From Bacteroidota bacterium (GTDB taxonomy: Bacteria > Bacteroidota > Bacteroidia > Flavobacteriales > Crocinitomicaceae), in assembly GCA_029558435.1 (NCBI GenBank), contig JAKQEZ010000222.1:1-14229 (forward strand): 14,229 bases of DNA, written 5' to 3'. The notes beneath the pieces are model-generated. The model ran no database searches, was not told the origin of the DNA, and saw nothing but the letters and a program-made list of their open reading frames with translations. This document shows, one piece after another, positions 1-7,346 of this stretch; within the stretch, counting starts at the first letter, position 1; each line of letters opens with the position of its first letter. The position numbers and the translations under genes were made by a program.

Positions 1-375
1 TTTTCAATTTATTCTGATTGGATGGAGAAATACGAATACATCATCGAATTAGGGAAAAATTTACCAATTATTGACGAAGATAAAAAAACAGAAGGCCGCT
101 TGATTGAAGGATGTCAATCGCGCGTTTGGGTGGCAGATGAATTTAGAGACGGAAAAATGTATTTCACAGCCGATTCGGATGCGATTATTACAAAGGGAAT
201 AATTGCTTTGTTAATTCAAGTTTTGAACGAAGAAACACCCGAGGCAATTGTTAATGCAGATTTACATTTTATTAAGGATATTGGCTTGCAAGACCATTTA
301 TCGCCTACACGTGCTAATGGTTTGTTGAGTATGGTTAAACATTTAAAAAAATCAGCGTTAATCGCTTTAAAATAG
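1..375 (+). CDS. sufE: SufE, cysteine desulfuration protein (5' partial)
   Basis: SufE accepts persulfide sulfur from the cysteine desulfurase SufS and passes it to the SufBCD scaffold for Fe-S cluster assembly in the cytoplasm. The frame is open from the first base of the window: residues FSIYSDW precede the first ATG at 22, and family members carry a similar helix before the equivalent of MEKYEYIIELG. The true start is therefore probably upstream of the window and the ATG at 22 is internal. The sulfur-accepting cysteine sits in EGCQSRVW (cysteine 31 counted from the ATG at 22), the SufE signature. The stop codon is followed 2 nt later by a DUF59 gene, as expected for the end of a suf operon. 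The family assignment is firm; only the start is missing. Confidence 0.93.
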   Translation, partial: FSIYSDWMEKYEYIIELGKNLPIIDEDKKTEGRLIEGCQSRVWVADEFRDGKMYFTADSDAIITKGIIALLIQVLNEETPEAIVNADLHFIKDIGLQDHLSPTRANGLLSMVKHLKKSALIALK

Positions 376-377
376 TT

Positions 378-683
378 ATGGAAGAGTTAGAAAATAAAAT
401 AATTGAGGTATTAAAAACCATCTACGATCCAGAAATTCCTGTGGATATTTTTGAATTGGGATTGATTTATGAAGTGAATATTGACGACGATAAAAATGTG
501 GAAATCGTTATGACTTTGACATCACCTAACTGTCCAGTAGCAGAATCTTTACCAAAAGAAGTGGAAGACAAAGTAGGTGAGATAGAAGGGATAACTACAG
601 CTAAAGTTGCAGTGGTTTTTGATCCACCTTGGGATAAAGACATGATGAGCGAAGTGGCTCAATTAGAATTAGGTTTACTTTGA
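378..683 (+). CDS. DUF59/MIP18-family Fe-S assembly protein (SufT-like)
   Basis: A 101-residue protein made of a single DUF59 (MIP18-like) domain. The family helps mature Fe-S proteins and is often encoded in suf operons (SufT, YitW-like). Visible hallmarks are DPEIPV at residues 17-22, the TSPNCP loop at 48-53 with the conserved Cys52, and FDPPW at 81-85. It starts 2 nt after the sufE stop, so the two genes are almost certainly co-transcribed and probably translationally coupled. Length is normal for a stand-alone DUF59 protein. The last 9 bp overlap the end of the convergent MFS gene. The role in Fe-S assembly is inferred from family and context; the same domain also occurs in phenylacetate degradation (PaaD), which the sufE neighbour makes unlikely here. 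Confidence 0.9.
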   Translation: MEELENKIIEVLKTIYDPEIPVDIFELGLIYEVNIDDDKNVEIVMTLTSPNCPVAESLPKEVEDKVGEIEGITTAKVAVVFDPPWDKDMMSEVAQLELGLL

Positions 684-1844
684 TTCCTTGAAGGTAATCA
701 AGTGCCAAATTAAATAAAGTAATGCTAAGAAGGCAAATGTTGATGCAACTATAAATGTTGTTAAAACACTTGCCTTTGTGCTATCATAGAATAAGATAGA
801 CAAACCTGCGCCCAACATAAAACCACCCTCCAAAGCAATGTACAACGTTCCCGATCCAACACCTCTACGATGAGGTAATGATAAATCGGCCATCCATGCC
901 ATTAAAGCCGGGCTCGATATTCCAGATGCAAAACCATATAAAATTGCCGCTATGTAAAATGTATGTGGATTATCGGCAAAACCTGTCATTAGCATTGCAA
1001 AGAATAAAACAATAACCGCAACAACCAAGGTTTTTCTCCTGCCTATTCTATCCGAAAGTGAAGAGGTAAACAGGCGGACAACCAACGAACTAATGGCATA
1101 AATTCCAAAGAAAATTCCTTTGTTTTCAAGAGCTAAAAATTGAGCAATATCGGGTGTAATGGTGTACACAAACCCAGAACATGTTGAGGCAAGCAACATC
1201 ACAATGGCTGCTGGTCGCACAGGAGGGTCAACCACATCATTGGCTTTCACCATTAATAATTGAGGATTAAACGCTACCCGTTGTTTTTCATGTAAAGTTT
1301 CTTGAATTGGTAAAATCAATATCGCAGCCAGCAACGTTATTCCAAAGGCCACATAAAAAAGTGAATTGTAGCCAAACATTGCCACCAAAGGTTGTGTTAA
1401 CATTTGTCCCAAACCAAAACCCACCGAAATAAAAATTCCCCAAATACCCATTCCTTGACCACGTTTGTCGTCTGGAAGTAAATCTGTTGCCATTGCAGTG
1501 GCACTCGTTGGGAAGAAACCAGCACTAAAACCATGTGCAAAACGAATCAACAAGAAAATAAATAAAAGCTCAATGTGAGGGTAGGCTAAACAAGTTAACG
1601 CACCAATAACAACTCCACCATACATTACTTTTTTTCGACCAATGGTATCTGAAAGCTTCCCTGCTATTGGCCGTGCCATAGCTGCTGCAATTGAAAAAAA
1701 GACAAAAACCAATCCTTTTTTATCACCTGCATTCAAATTTTCCATCATGGTATTGAGTTCTGGAATGAGTAGGTTGAAACTCGTCATGAACAAAAACATT
1801 CCGAAGGCAAGAAGCCAAAAATCTTTTTTATACGCTTTAAACAT
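675..1844 (-). CDS. MFS transporter, 12-TM type
   Basis: A 389-residue inner-membrane protein of the major facilitator superfamily, probably a proton-driven exporter or uptake carrier; the substrate cannot be told from sequence. The two six-helix halves each carry a copy of MFS motif A in the cytoplasmic loop between helices 2 and 3: GKLSDTIGRKK at about residues 62-72 and SLSDRIGRRKT at about 262-272. A charged linker around residues 182-210 (QETLHEKQR and following) separates the halves. The start at 1844 is preferred because it gives a short basic, aromatic leader (MFKAYKKDFW) just before helix 1. A TACTTTTG box ends only 7 nt upstream of this ATG, implying a very short or absent leader. 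The gene is convergent with the SUF pair and overlaps it by 9 bp; no terminator separates them. Confidence 0.88.
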   Translation of the reverse strand: MFKAYKKDFWLLAFGMFLFMTSFNLLIPELNTMMENLNAGDKKGLVFVFFSIAAAMARPIAGKLSDTIGRKKVMYGGVVIGALTCLAYPHIELLFIFLLIRFAHGFSAGFFPTSATAMATDLLPDDKRGQGMGIWGIFISVGFGLGQMLTQPLVAMFGYNSLFYVAFGITLLAAILILPIQETLHEKQRVAFNPQLLMVKANDVVDPPVRPAAIVMLLASTCSGFVYTITPDIAQFLALENKGIFFGIYAISSLVVRLFTSSLSDRIGRRKTLVVAVIVLFFAMLMTGFADNPHTFYIAAILYGFASGISSPALMAWMADLSLPHRRGVGSGTLYIALEGGFMLGAGLSILFYDSTKASVLTTFIVASTFAFLALLYLIWHLITFKESK

Positions 1845-1851
1845 TGAAATG

Positions 1852-1859
1852 CAAAAGTA
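1852..1859 (-). promoter_or_regulatory. Promoter -7 box of the MFS gene
   Basis: TACTTTTG on the minus strand matches the Bacteroidota -7 consensus TAnnTTTG. Only 7 nt separate it from the MFS ATG. No TTG at the usual -33 distance was recognised. Confidence 0.55.
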
Positions 1860-1938
1860 TATGTTAGTTTTTGATTTAAAGTTTTAAAAAAGCATAAAAT
1901 TTAACACGATAAAATAGTCTTAAACGCTTTGAAAATTG

Positions 1939-1946
1939 TATTTTTG
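1939..1946 (+). promoter_or_regulatory. Promoter -7 box of tdh
   Basis: TATTTTTG fits TAnnTTTG exactly and lies 31 nt before the ATG at 1978. Its position argues against the in-frame TTG at 1936, which would lie upstream of the transcription start. No clear -33 TTG was seen. Confidence 0.6.
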
Positions 1947-1977
1947 CGCTGTATTTTTAACATCAATACACACTAAT

Positions 1978-2928
1978 ATGGCTAAAACATTGGTAATAGG
2001 GGCAGGAGGTCAGATAGGAACTGAGCTTGTTGTTGCATTAAGAAACAAAAAAGGTAACAATAATGTTATTGCTGCCGATGTGAAACCTTCACCTTCAGAA
2101 GGGATTCAAGATGGTCCTTATGTTCAAATGGACGTGCTAGATAGAGCATTTGTTAGAGAATACATCATCAACAACGAGGTAAAAGAAGTGTATTTATTGG
2201 CAGCATTGTTATCGGCAACTGCTGAAAAAAATCCAGATTTTGCTTGGCGCTTAAACATGGAAGGATTGTTTACCATTTTAGATTTAGCAAAAGAAGGTCA
2301 TGTAGAAAAAATATTCTGGCCTAGTTCAATTGCAGTTTTTGGCCCAACAACTCCTCAAGAAAATACGCCACAATATACGGTGATGGAACCTACAACGGTT
2401 TATGGTATTTCCAAACAAGCAGGTGAGCGTTGGTGTGAATATTACCATCAAAAATTTGGTGTTGATGTACGCAGTATCCGTTATCCAGGATTAATATCTT
2501 ATGCTTCATTGCCAGGAGGAGGGACAACCGATTATGCAGTTGATATTTTCTACCAAGCAAAAAAATACAACAAATTCACCAGTTTCTTATCCGAAAACAC
2601 GCGTTTACCGATGATGTTTATGGAAGATGCTATTCGTGGAACACTTGAATTAATGGATGCACCCTCAGAAAATCTTACAGTGCGTTCATCCTATAATTTT
2701 TCAGGTTGTGCATTTACACCAGCAGAATTGACACAAGAAATCCAACACCATTTACCAACTTTCGAAACAACTTATCAACCAGATTTTAGACAAGCAATTG
2801 CCGACTCTTGGCCTGGTAGCATCGATGACAGTGTTGCCCGAAAAGATTGGGGTTGGAAAGAAAAATATGGTGTTAAACAGTTGGTTCAAACGATGTTAGA
2901 AAATGTAGATATTTCAAAAATTGATTAA
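1978..2928 (+). CDS. tdh: L-threonine 3-dehydrogenase, SDR type
   Basis: Oxidises L-threonine with NAD+ to 2-amino-3-ketobutyrate, the first step of threonine breakdown to glycine and acetyl-CoA. The 316-residue protein belongs to the extended short-chain dehydrogenase/epimerase fold, not the zinc-dependent alcohol dehydrogenase type of E. coli. It closely resembles the flavobacterial enzyme as I remember it: Rossmann motif GAGGQIG at residues 8-14, LLSATAEKNP at 78-86, active-site serine region SSIAVFG at 116-122, and catalytic Tyr142 and Lys146 in YGISK. PGGGTTDYAVDIFY and DSWPGSIDD are further family blocks. I chose the ATG at 1978 because the longer frame (TTG at 1936) adds 14 unrelated residues and begins before the likely transcription start. 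The partner 2-amino-3-ketobutyrate CoA ligase (kbl) is not in the window. Confidence 0.94.
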   Translation: MAKTLVIGAGGQIGTELVVALRNKKGNNNVIAADVKPSPSEGIQDGPYVQMDVLDRAFVREYIINNEVKEVYLLAALLSATAEKNPDFAWRLNMEGLFTILDLAKEGHVEKIFWPSSIAVFGPTTPQENTPQYTVMEPTTVYGISKQAGERWCEYYHQKFGVDVRSIRYPGLISYASLPGGGTTDYAVDIFYQAKKYNKFTSFLSENTRLPMMFMEDAIRGTLELMDAPSENLTVRSSYNFSGCAFTPAELTQEIQHHLPTFETTYQPDFRQAIADSWPGSIDDSVARKDWGWKEKYGVKQLVQTMLENVDISKID

Positions 2929-3042
2929 TTCGTTCATCGAAAAAAACAAAGTATTTATCTAAAAACACAAATTAAATGATTGCTGTTCCAAAAAAATACC
3001 TTAACTTGCATACAGAAAACAGCTCATTTTATAATTACTATA

Positions 3043-3050
3043 TAAATTTG
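3043..3050 (+). promoter_or_regulatory. Possible promoter -7 box of the MORN-repeat gene
   Basis: TAAATTTG matches TAnnTTTG and ends 6 nt before the ATG at 3057. If it is used, the mRNA would be leaderless or nearly so, and the upstream in-frame ATG at 2976 cannot be the start. Confidence 0.5.
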
Positions 3051-3056
3051 GTTATT

Positions 3057-3947
3057 ATGAAACTCGAAAAATTACTTATGACAATACTATCACTCTTTAT
3101 CTCTTGCACTATCGCATTGAGTTTCCCATTTTCGCATTTTGATGATTATCATCAAAATGGAGATATTAATAAAAAAGATGAAGAAGGTAGAAAACAAGGT
3201 AAATGGATTTACTTTGGAAAAGATCGTCCTAACTCAGGTTACCCAGCAGAAGGAAAAATCGAAGAAGGTAGTTATGTTAATGACCGTAAGGAAGGAACTT
3301 GGATAAAGTACTACAACGATGGTATAACTCCTAAATTGAAGGGTGAGTATAAAAACAACAGACCGCAAGGTGGATATATCAAATTAAGCCCAAAAGGAGT
3401 GGTGATTGAACGTGGGACTTTCACAATGGGTAAATACATGGATTCATTGGTGCGTTACCACAGTGATGGTACACTACTTTACCAAGGATATTACAACAAT
3501 GAAGGAAACGAACAAGGTACAATTAAATATTATTACCCAAATGGACAAGTAGAATTTGAATATACTTCGGATAACGGGACGCCAAAAGGAAAAGCAACAC
3601 GTTATTACGAAAATGGAGATGTAAAAGAATTGATTTATTACGAAGGTGGTGCTGTTACAAAATCTGAAAAGAAAGAAATGGTAAACACAGAAGTTGTGGT
3701 TAAAAATCCAGAAGCATCCAAAGAAATGGCGCCATCAATTAAAACACCAAACACAAAAGGCGCTAAATTCTTACCAAATGGTTATAATAAAGTTTATAAT
3801 GCAAACCAAGAAATTTGGCAAGATGGTGATTTTAGAAATGGTAGATTGTGGGATGGTAAAGTTTATGAATACGATAAAGACGGTATTTTGCTAAAAGTAA
3901 GAGTGTTCAAAAATGGGGTTTACCACTCTGATGGTCAATTGAATTAA
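3057..3947 (+). CDS. Exported MORN/YwqK-repeat protein
   Basis: A 296-residue protein with an N-terminal hydrophobic stretch (about residues 6-22) that looks like a signal peptide, followed by short beta repeats of the MORN_2/YwqK type. Repeat-like units have the pattern G-x-W/Y-x-x-Y-x-x-D/N-G, for example EGTWIKYYNDG near 79-89, QGTIKYYYPNG near 153-163 and KGKATRYYENG near 177-187. Residues 201-245 are a lysine-, threonine- and proline-rich linker, followed by a C-terminal repeat module with DGDFRNGRLWDGKVY. Such proteins are common in Bacteroidota and generally uncharacterised; a cell-envelope location is inferred. Cys17 in LFISC is a poor lipobox (Phe at -3), so a lipoprotein is possible but a soluble periplasmic form is equally likely. 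I prefer ATG 3057 over the in-frame ATG 2976, which would put 27 unrelated residues before the signal peptide. Confidence 0.8.
   Translation: MKLEKLLMTILSLFISCTIALSFPFSHFDDYHQNGDINKKDEEGRKQGKWIYFGKDRPNSGYPAEGKIEEGSYVNDRKEGTWIKYYNDGITPKLKGEYKNNRPQGGYIKLSPKGVVIERGTFTMGKYMDSLVRYHSDGTLLYQGYYNNEGNEQGTIKYYYPNGQVEFEYTSDNGTPKGKATRYYENGDVKELIYYEGGAVTKSEKKEMVNTEVVVKNPEASKEMAPSIKTPNTKGAKFLPNGYNKVYNANQEIWQDGDFRNGRLWDGKVYEYDKDGILLKVRVFKNGVYHSDGQLN
3135..3159. repeat. Perfect 25-bp palindrome inside the MORN-repeat gene
   Basis: Arm CATTTTGATGAT, a single central T, then the exact reverse complement of the arm. It covers codons 27-34 (H-F-D-D-Y-H-Q-N) just after the signal peptide. In RNA it would form an 11-bp stem with a UUA loop. 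There is no T-tract after it, so it is not a terminator. Its function is unknown. Confidence 0.8.
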
Positions 3948-3968
3948 TACTATTTTTATAGATATATT

Positions 3969-4000
3969 AAAGGCTGTCCCACGTGGATGGCCTTTTTTTT
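3969..4000 (+). terminator. Rho-independent terminator after the MORN-repeat gene
   Basis: Stem AAAGGCTGTCC paired with GGATGGCCTTT (11 pairs including two G-U), loop CACGT, followed by a run of eight T. It lies 21 nt after the stop codon and insulates the deoC operon from upstream transcription. Confidence 0.9.
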
Positions 4001-4010
4001 GAAAGTTTAT

Positions 4011-4040
4011 TTTGTAAAAGTTTCAAAAATCTTATTTTTA
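4011..4040 (+). promoter_or_regulatory. Promoter of the deoC operon
   Basis: TTTG at 4011-4014, an 18-nt spacer, and TATTTTTA at 4033-4040, one base off TAnnTTTG. This is the only promoter in the window where a -33 element at proper spacing was recognised. It follows a terminator directly and leaves 16 nt to the deoC ATG. Confidence 0.6.
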
Positions 4041-4056
4041 CATTAAAATAGAATTT

Positions 4057-4977
4057 ATGACTAAGCTAATTAGCTCAAAAATTTTGGATTTCACACTAAC
4101 TCCTAAGGTTGATAAAGTAGGGGTAGAAGAACGTGTAGCTCGTATCCAAACCCGAAGTCTCAAAAAAGAAAGTAAAATGCAAGCGTTGCAGTTGGCATTG
4201 AACATGATCGACTTAACAACATTGGAAGGAAAAGATACGCCCAATAAAGTCCGTCAAATGTGTTACAAAGCAGCCCACTTACATGATGTTTATGAAGACA
4301 TTCCAACCGTTGCTGCTGTGTGTGTGTATCCTTCGATGGTGAAAATTGCTCGTGAAGCATTGGGCGAAAAATCGCCTATCAAAATTGCATCTGTTTCTAC
4401 AGCTTTTCCTTCGGGACAAGCCAACTGGCAAACCAAAGAAACCGATACTAAATTAGCGCTTCAAAATGGTGCCGACGAAATTGATATGGTGATTTCCAGA
4501 GGAAAATTCTTGGAAGGGGAATACAATTTTGTGTTTGATGAAATTGCTAAAATGAAAGAATTGTGTGGAAAAGCACGCCTTAAAGTTATTTTGGAAACAG
4601 GTGAATTGGTAACCTTGGATAACATCCGCAAAGCGAGCGATATTGCAATTTATGCCGGGGCAGATTTTATTAAAACATCCACTGGAAAAATTCAACCAGC
4701 TGCTACCATGCAAACAACCTATACCATGTTGATGGCAATTAAAGATTATTACGATAAAACAGGTATCATGGTGGGAATGAAGCCAGCAGGCGGTATTTCC
4801 AACGCAAAATTAGCATTGCAATACTTGGTTTTGGTACACGAAACAGTGGGTGCAAAATGGCTCAATAACGAATGGTTCCGCTTTGGCGCTAGTAGCTTGG
4901 CAAACGATGTGTTGATGCAAATTGTGAAACAAAAAACAGGCGTTTACCAATCAAGTGATTATTTCTCTATCGATTAA
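4057..4977 (+). CDS. deoC: Deoxyribose-phosphate aldolase (DERA)
   Basis: Cleaves 2-deoxy-D-ribose 5-phosphate to glyceraldehyde 3-phosphate and acetaldehyde, the last step of deoxynucleoside breakdown, in the cytoplasm. The TIM-barrel class I aldolase residues are visible: Asp143 in EIDMVI, the Schiff-base Lys206 in FIKTSTGK, and the second lysine Lys242 in MKPAGG. At 306 residues it is longer than the roughly 250-residue E. coli enzyme. It shares the N-terminal block DLTTLEGKDTPNKV and the Asp-Lys-Lys spacing (63 and 36) that I recall for the human DERA type, so it belongs to that long subfamily. It has its own promoter and lies after a terminator. The aldehyde dehydrogenase gene 14 nt downstream suggests that the acetaldehyde product is oxidised by its operon partner. 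Confidence 0.97.
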   Translation: MTKLISSKILDFTLTPKVDKVGVEERVARIQTRSLKKESKMQALQLALNMIDLTTLEGKDTPNKVRQMCYKAAHLHDVYEDIPTVAAVCVYPSMVKIAREALGEKSPIKIASVSTAFPSGQANWQTKETDTKLALQNGADEIDMVISRGKFLEGEYNFVFDEIAKMKELCGKARLKVILETGELVTLDNIRKASDIAIYAGADFIKTSTGKIQPAATMQTTYTMLMAIKDYYDKTGIMVGMKPAGGISNAKLALQYLVLVHETVGAKWLNNEWFRFGASSLANDVLMQIVKQKTGVYQSSDYFSID

Positions 4978-4991
4978 AAACATTCAGTGTA

Positions 4992-6446
4992 ATGGCAAAA
5001 AATAAAAAAACAGAAGAATTGAATTGGTCCTATGCTCCCTCGTTGGAAAGTACCGACCACATTCAACTCCAAAAAAAATACGAATTATTCATTGATGGAA
5101 AATTTGTAAAACCAAAATCAGGCAACTATTTTGACACAATAAATCCTGCTTCTGGCGAGGTTTTAGCTTCGGTTGCAAATGCAGGCAAGGAAGATGTGGA
5201 TAAAGCTGTAAAAGCTGCTAAAAATGCGTTTAAATCGTGGAGTAAACTTTCTGGCAAGGAGAGGGGCAAATATTTGTACCGCATTGCTCGTCTGTTGCAA
5301 GAACGTGCACGTGAATTTGCTGTAATCGAAACCTTGGATGCAGGAAAAACCATTCGAGAATCGCGTGATATCGACATTCCTTTGGCAGCCAATCATTTTT
5401 TCTATTATGCAGGTTGGGCCGATAAGTTAGAATATGCTTTTCCCAATAGAAAAGTGGAGCCAATTGGGGTGGCTGGACAAATCATTCCTTGGAATTTTCC
5501 ACTACTCATGGCGGCTTGGAAAATAGCACCAGCGCTTGCTTGTGGAAATACGGTTGTGTTAAAACCAGCAGAATCAACTCCGTTAACGGCATTGAAATTG
5601 GCTGAATTGCTACAAGATGCGGGTTTGCCAGCAGGTGTTGTGAACATTGTTACAGGTTTTGGTGATACTGGAGAGGCTATTGTGCGCCATCAGGATGTGG
5701 ATAAAATTGCTTTTACAGGCTCCACGCCAGTGGGTAAGAAAATTCAGCAAATTGCACTCGAAACGGGTAAAAAATGCACGTTGGAATTAGGCGGTAAATC
5801 GGCTAATATTATTTTAGACGATGCTCCAATAGACCAAGCGGTAGAGGGAATTGTAAACGGCATTTTCTTCAATCAAGGACATGTTTGTTGTGCGGGTTCT
5901 CGTTTGTTGGTGCAAGAAAATATTGCCGCAACGGTTATTCAAAAGTTAAAAGCACGTATTCAAACACTTATTGTTGGAAATCCGTTGGATAAAAACACCG
6001 ATATTGGTGCTATCAACTCTAAAAAACAATTGGAAATCATTGAAAAATACATCCAATTGGGGCAAGCAGAAGGTGCAGAAATGTATCAGCCAGAATGCAC
6101 TTTGCCAGCAAATGGGTTTTATTGCAAACCAACCTTATTTTCAAATGTGGCGCAATCCAACCGCATTGCTCAAGAAGAAATTTTTGGTCCCGTATTGACC
6201 ATTCAAACATTTAGAACGGTTGACGAAGCCATTCAAAAAGCCAATAACACGCAATATGGTTTAGCGGCTGGTGTATGGTCGGACAAAGGCGCGCGTTTGT
6301 TCAACCTTACATCCAAACTCAATGCGGGTGTGGTGTGGGGCAATACTTACAATAAATTTGATCCTACTTCACCGTTTGGTGGATTTAAAGAAAGTGGCTT
6401 TGGAAGAGAAGGCGGAATTCATGGTTTAGCAGCATACATTAAGTAA
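4992..6446 (+). CDS. NAD-dependent aldehyde dehydrogenase (ALDH16-like N-terminal half)
   Basis: A complete 484-residue aldehyde dehydrogenase that oxidises an aldehyde to the acid. All key residues are present: Asn168 in PWNFP, the cofactor-binding lysine in VVLKPAE (Lys191), GSTPVG at 243-248, the general base Glu265 in LELGGK, and the catalytic Cys299 in FFNQGHVCCAG. EEIFGPV and the ending GREGGIHGLAAYIK are also typical. It lies 14 nt after deoC, so acetaldehyde from the aldolase is the natural substrate, though this is inferred. It is followed 2 nt later by a second, non-catalytic aldehyde dehydrogenase-like gene. That order and both lengths match the two domains of ALDH16. No signal peptide or membrane segment was seen. 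Confidence 0.94.
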   Translation: MAKNKKTEELNWSYAPSLESTDHIQLQKKYELFIDGKFVKPKSGNYFDTINPASGEVLASVANAGKEDVDKAVKAAKNAFKSWSKLSGKERGKYLYRIARLLQERAREFAVIETLDAGKTIRESRDIDIPLAANHFFYYAGWADKLEYAFPNRKVEPIGVAGQIIPWNFPLLMAAWKIAPALACGNTVVLKPAESTPLTALKLAELLQDAGLPAGVVNIVTGFGDTGEAIVRHQDVDKIAFTGSTPVGKKIQQIALETGKKCTLELGGKSANIILDDAPIDQAVEGIVNGIFFNQGHVCCAGSRLLVQENIAATVIQKLKARIQTLIVGNPLDKNTDIGAINSKKQLEIIEKYIQLGQAEGAEMYQPECTLPANGFYCKPTLFSNVAQSNRIAQEEIFGPVLTIQTFRTVDEAIQKANNTQYGLAAGVWSDKGARLFNLTSKLNAGVVWGNTYNKFDPTSPFGGFKESGFGREGGIHGLAAYIK

Positions 6447-6448
6447 AA

Positions 6449-7330
6449 ATGGAAAGATTGGAAATTTTAAAAACATATAAAATATACATCGGTGGAGCAT
6501 TTCCACGCACGGAATCAGGAAGATATTACACACCAGTTAACTCAAAAGGGGAGAAGCTGGGAAACATGTGCCTAAGTTCTAAAAAAGATGTTAGAAATGC
6601 AGTAGTTGCAGCCCGAAAAGCTTTTGGTGGTTGGTCGGAAAGAGCCGCATTTAACCGTAGTCAAATTCTTTACCGCATTGCAGAAATGTTGGAAGGGCGA
6701 AAAAGTCAATTTGTAGAAGAGCTTGTTTTTCAAGGTTTAACAACCAAAGCTGCACAAACAGAGGTTGAAAAAAGCATCGATAGAATTGTGTATTATGCTG
6801 GTTGGTGCGATAAAATCAACCAAGTGGCAGGAAGTGTTAATCCTGTTTCGTCTTCGCATTTTAATTTTTCGGCTTTGCAACCAATGGGTGTGGTGGCATT
6901 AATTGCCGATCCATCTACTTCTTTGTTAGGGTTGGTTTCGCAAGTAGCGCCTATTATTGCAAGTGGAAACACGGTTGTGGTGCTTGCTTCAGAAACATTA
7001 CCTCTTTGTGCGGTGACGTTTGCAGAGGTCATCAATTCGTCGGATGTGCCTGGTGGTGTTGTAAATATTCTTACTGGAAAAGTAGATGAATTGGCCGATG
7101 TGTTATCCTCACATTTGGATGTAAATGTCTTAGTGAGTGGCTGCAATTTAGGTCAACAAGCAGTTGTGGTAGCAAAAAATTGTGCTTTGAACGTAAAACG
7201 CTTTATAGAAATGCAAGCCGATTGGGCGCAAGAAAACGCTCAAGGATTGCACTACATAACCGATTGTATGGAAGTAAAAACTACTTGGCACCCGATAGAA
7301 AACATCGGAGGAAGTAGTTCTAATTATTAA
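6449..7330 (+). CDS. Non-catalytic ALDH-like protein (ALDH16 C-terminal domain equivalent)
   Basis: A 293-residue protein that resembles only the N-terminal, cofactor-binding part of an aldehyde dehydrogenase and has no catalytic-cysteine domain. Residues 11-35 and 50-76 resemble the start of the family fold (IYIGGAFPRTESGRYYTPV; AARKAFGGW). The functional residues are lost: PWNFP is replaced by ADPSTS at 153-158, VVLKPAE by VVVLASE at 176-182 (no lysine), and the LELGGK block by FIEMQAD near 252-258. The chain ends soon after. This matches the pseudo-domain at the C-terminus of ALDH16 as I recall it, here as a separate gene in the -1 frame 2 nt after its partner. It probably binds the active subunit and has a structural role. 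It could be misread as a truncated pseudogene, but the frame is intact and the ending resembles a designed C-terminus. Confidence 0.85.
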   Translation: MERLEILKTYKIYIGGAFPRTESGRYYTPVNSKGEKLGNMCLSSKKDVRNAVVAARKAFGGWSERAAFNRSQILYRIAEMLEGRKSQFVEELVFQGLTTKAAQTEVEKSIDRIVYYAGWCDKINQVAGSVNPVSSSHFNFSALQPMGVVALIADPSTSLLGLVSQVAPIIASGNTVVVLASETLPLCAVTFAEVINSSDVPGGVVNILTGKVDELADVLSSHLDVNVLVSGCNLGQQAVVVAKNCALNVKRFIEMQADWAQENAQGLHYITDCMEVKTTWHPIENIGGSSSNY

Positions 7331-7346
7331 AGATTTTAGGGAAGAT

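Noticed and set aside
1936..1977. N-terminal extension of tdh from a TTG at 1936
   Set aside because: It begins before the TATTTTTG promoter box, adds residues unlike the family, and the ATG at 1978 gives the expected N-terminus.
6438..6451. Programmed -1 frameshift joining the two ALDH genes
   Set aside because: There is no X-XXY-YYZ heptamer or downstream structure; the lysine tRNA would pair poorly after slipping. Simple coupled translation explains the spacing.
6793..7146. Open frame of 117 codons antisense to the ALDH-like gene
   Set aside because: Composition is that of a shadow frame and there is no promoter, family resemblance or spacing to support it. Several similar antisense frames within 5126-5647, 4453-4713 and 13792-14186 were dismissed for the same reason.
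6449..7330. Truncated pseudogene of an aldehyde dehydrogenase
   Set aside because: The frame is intact, starts 2 nt after its partner, lacks the same parts as the ALDH16 C-terminal domain, and shows no internal stops or shifts.
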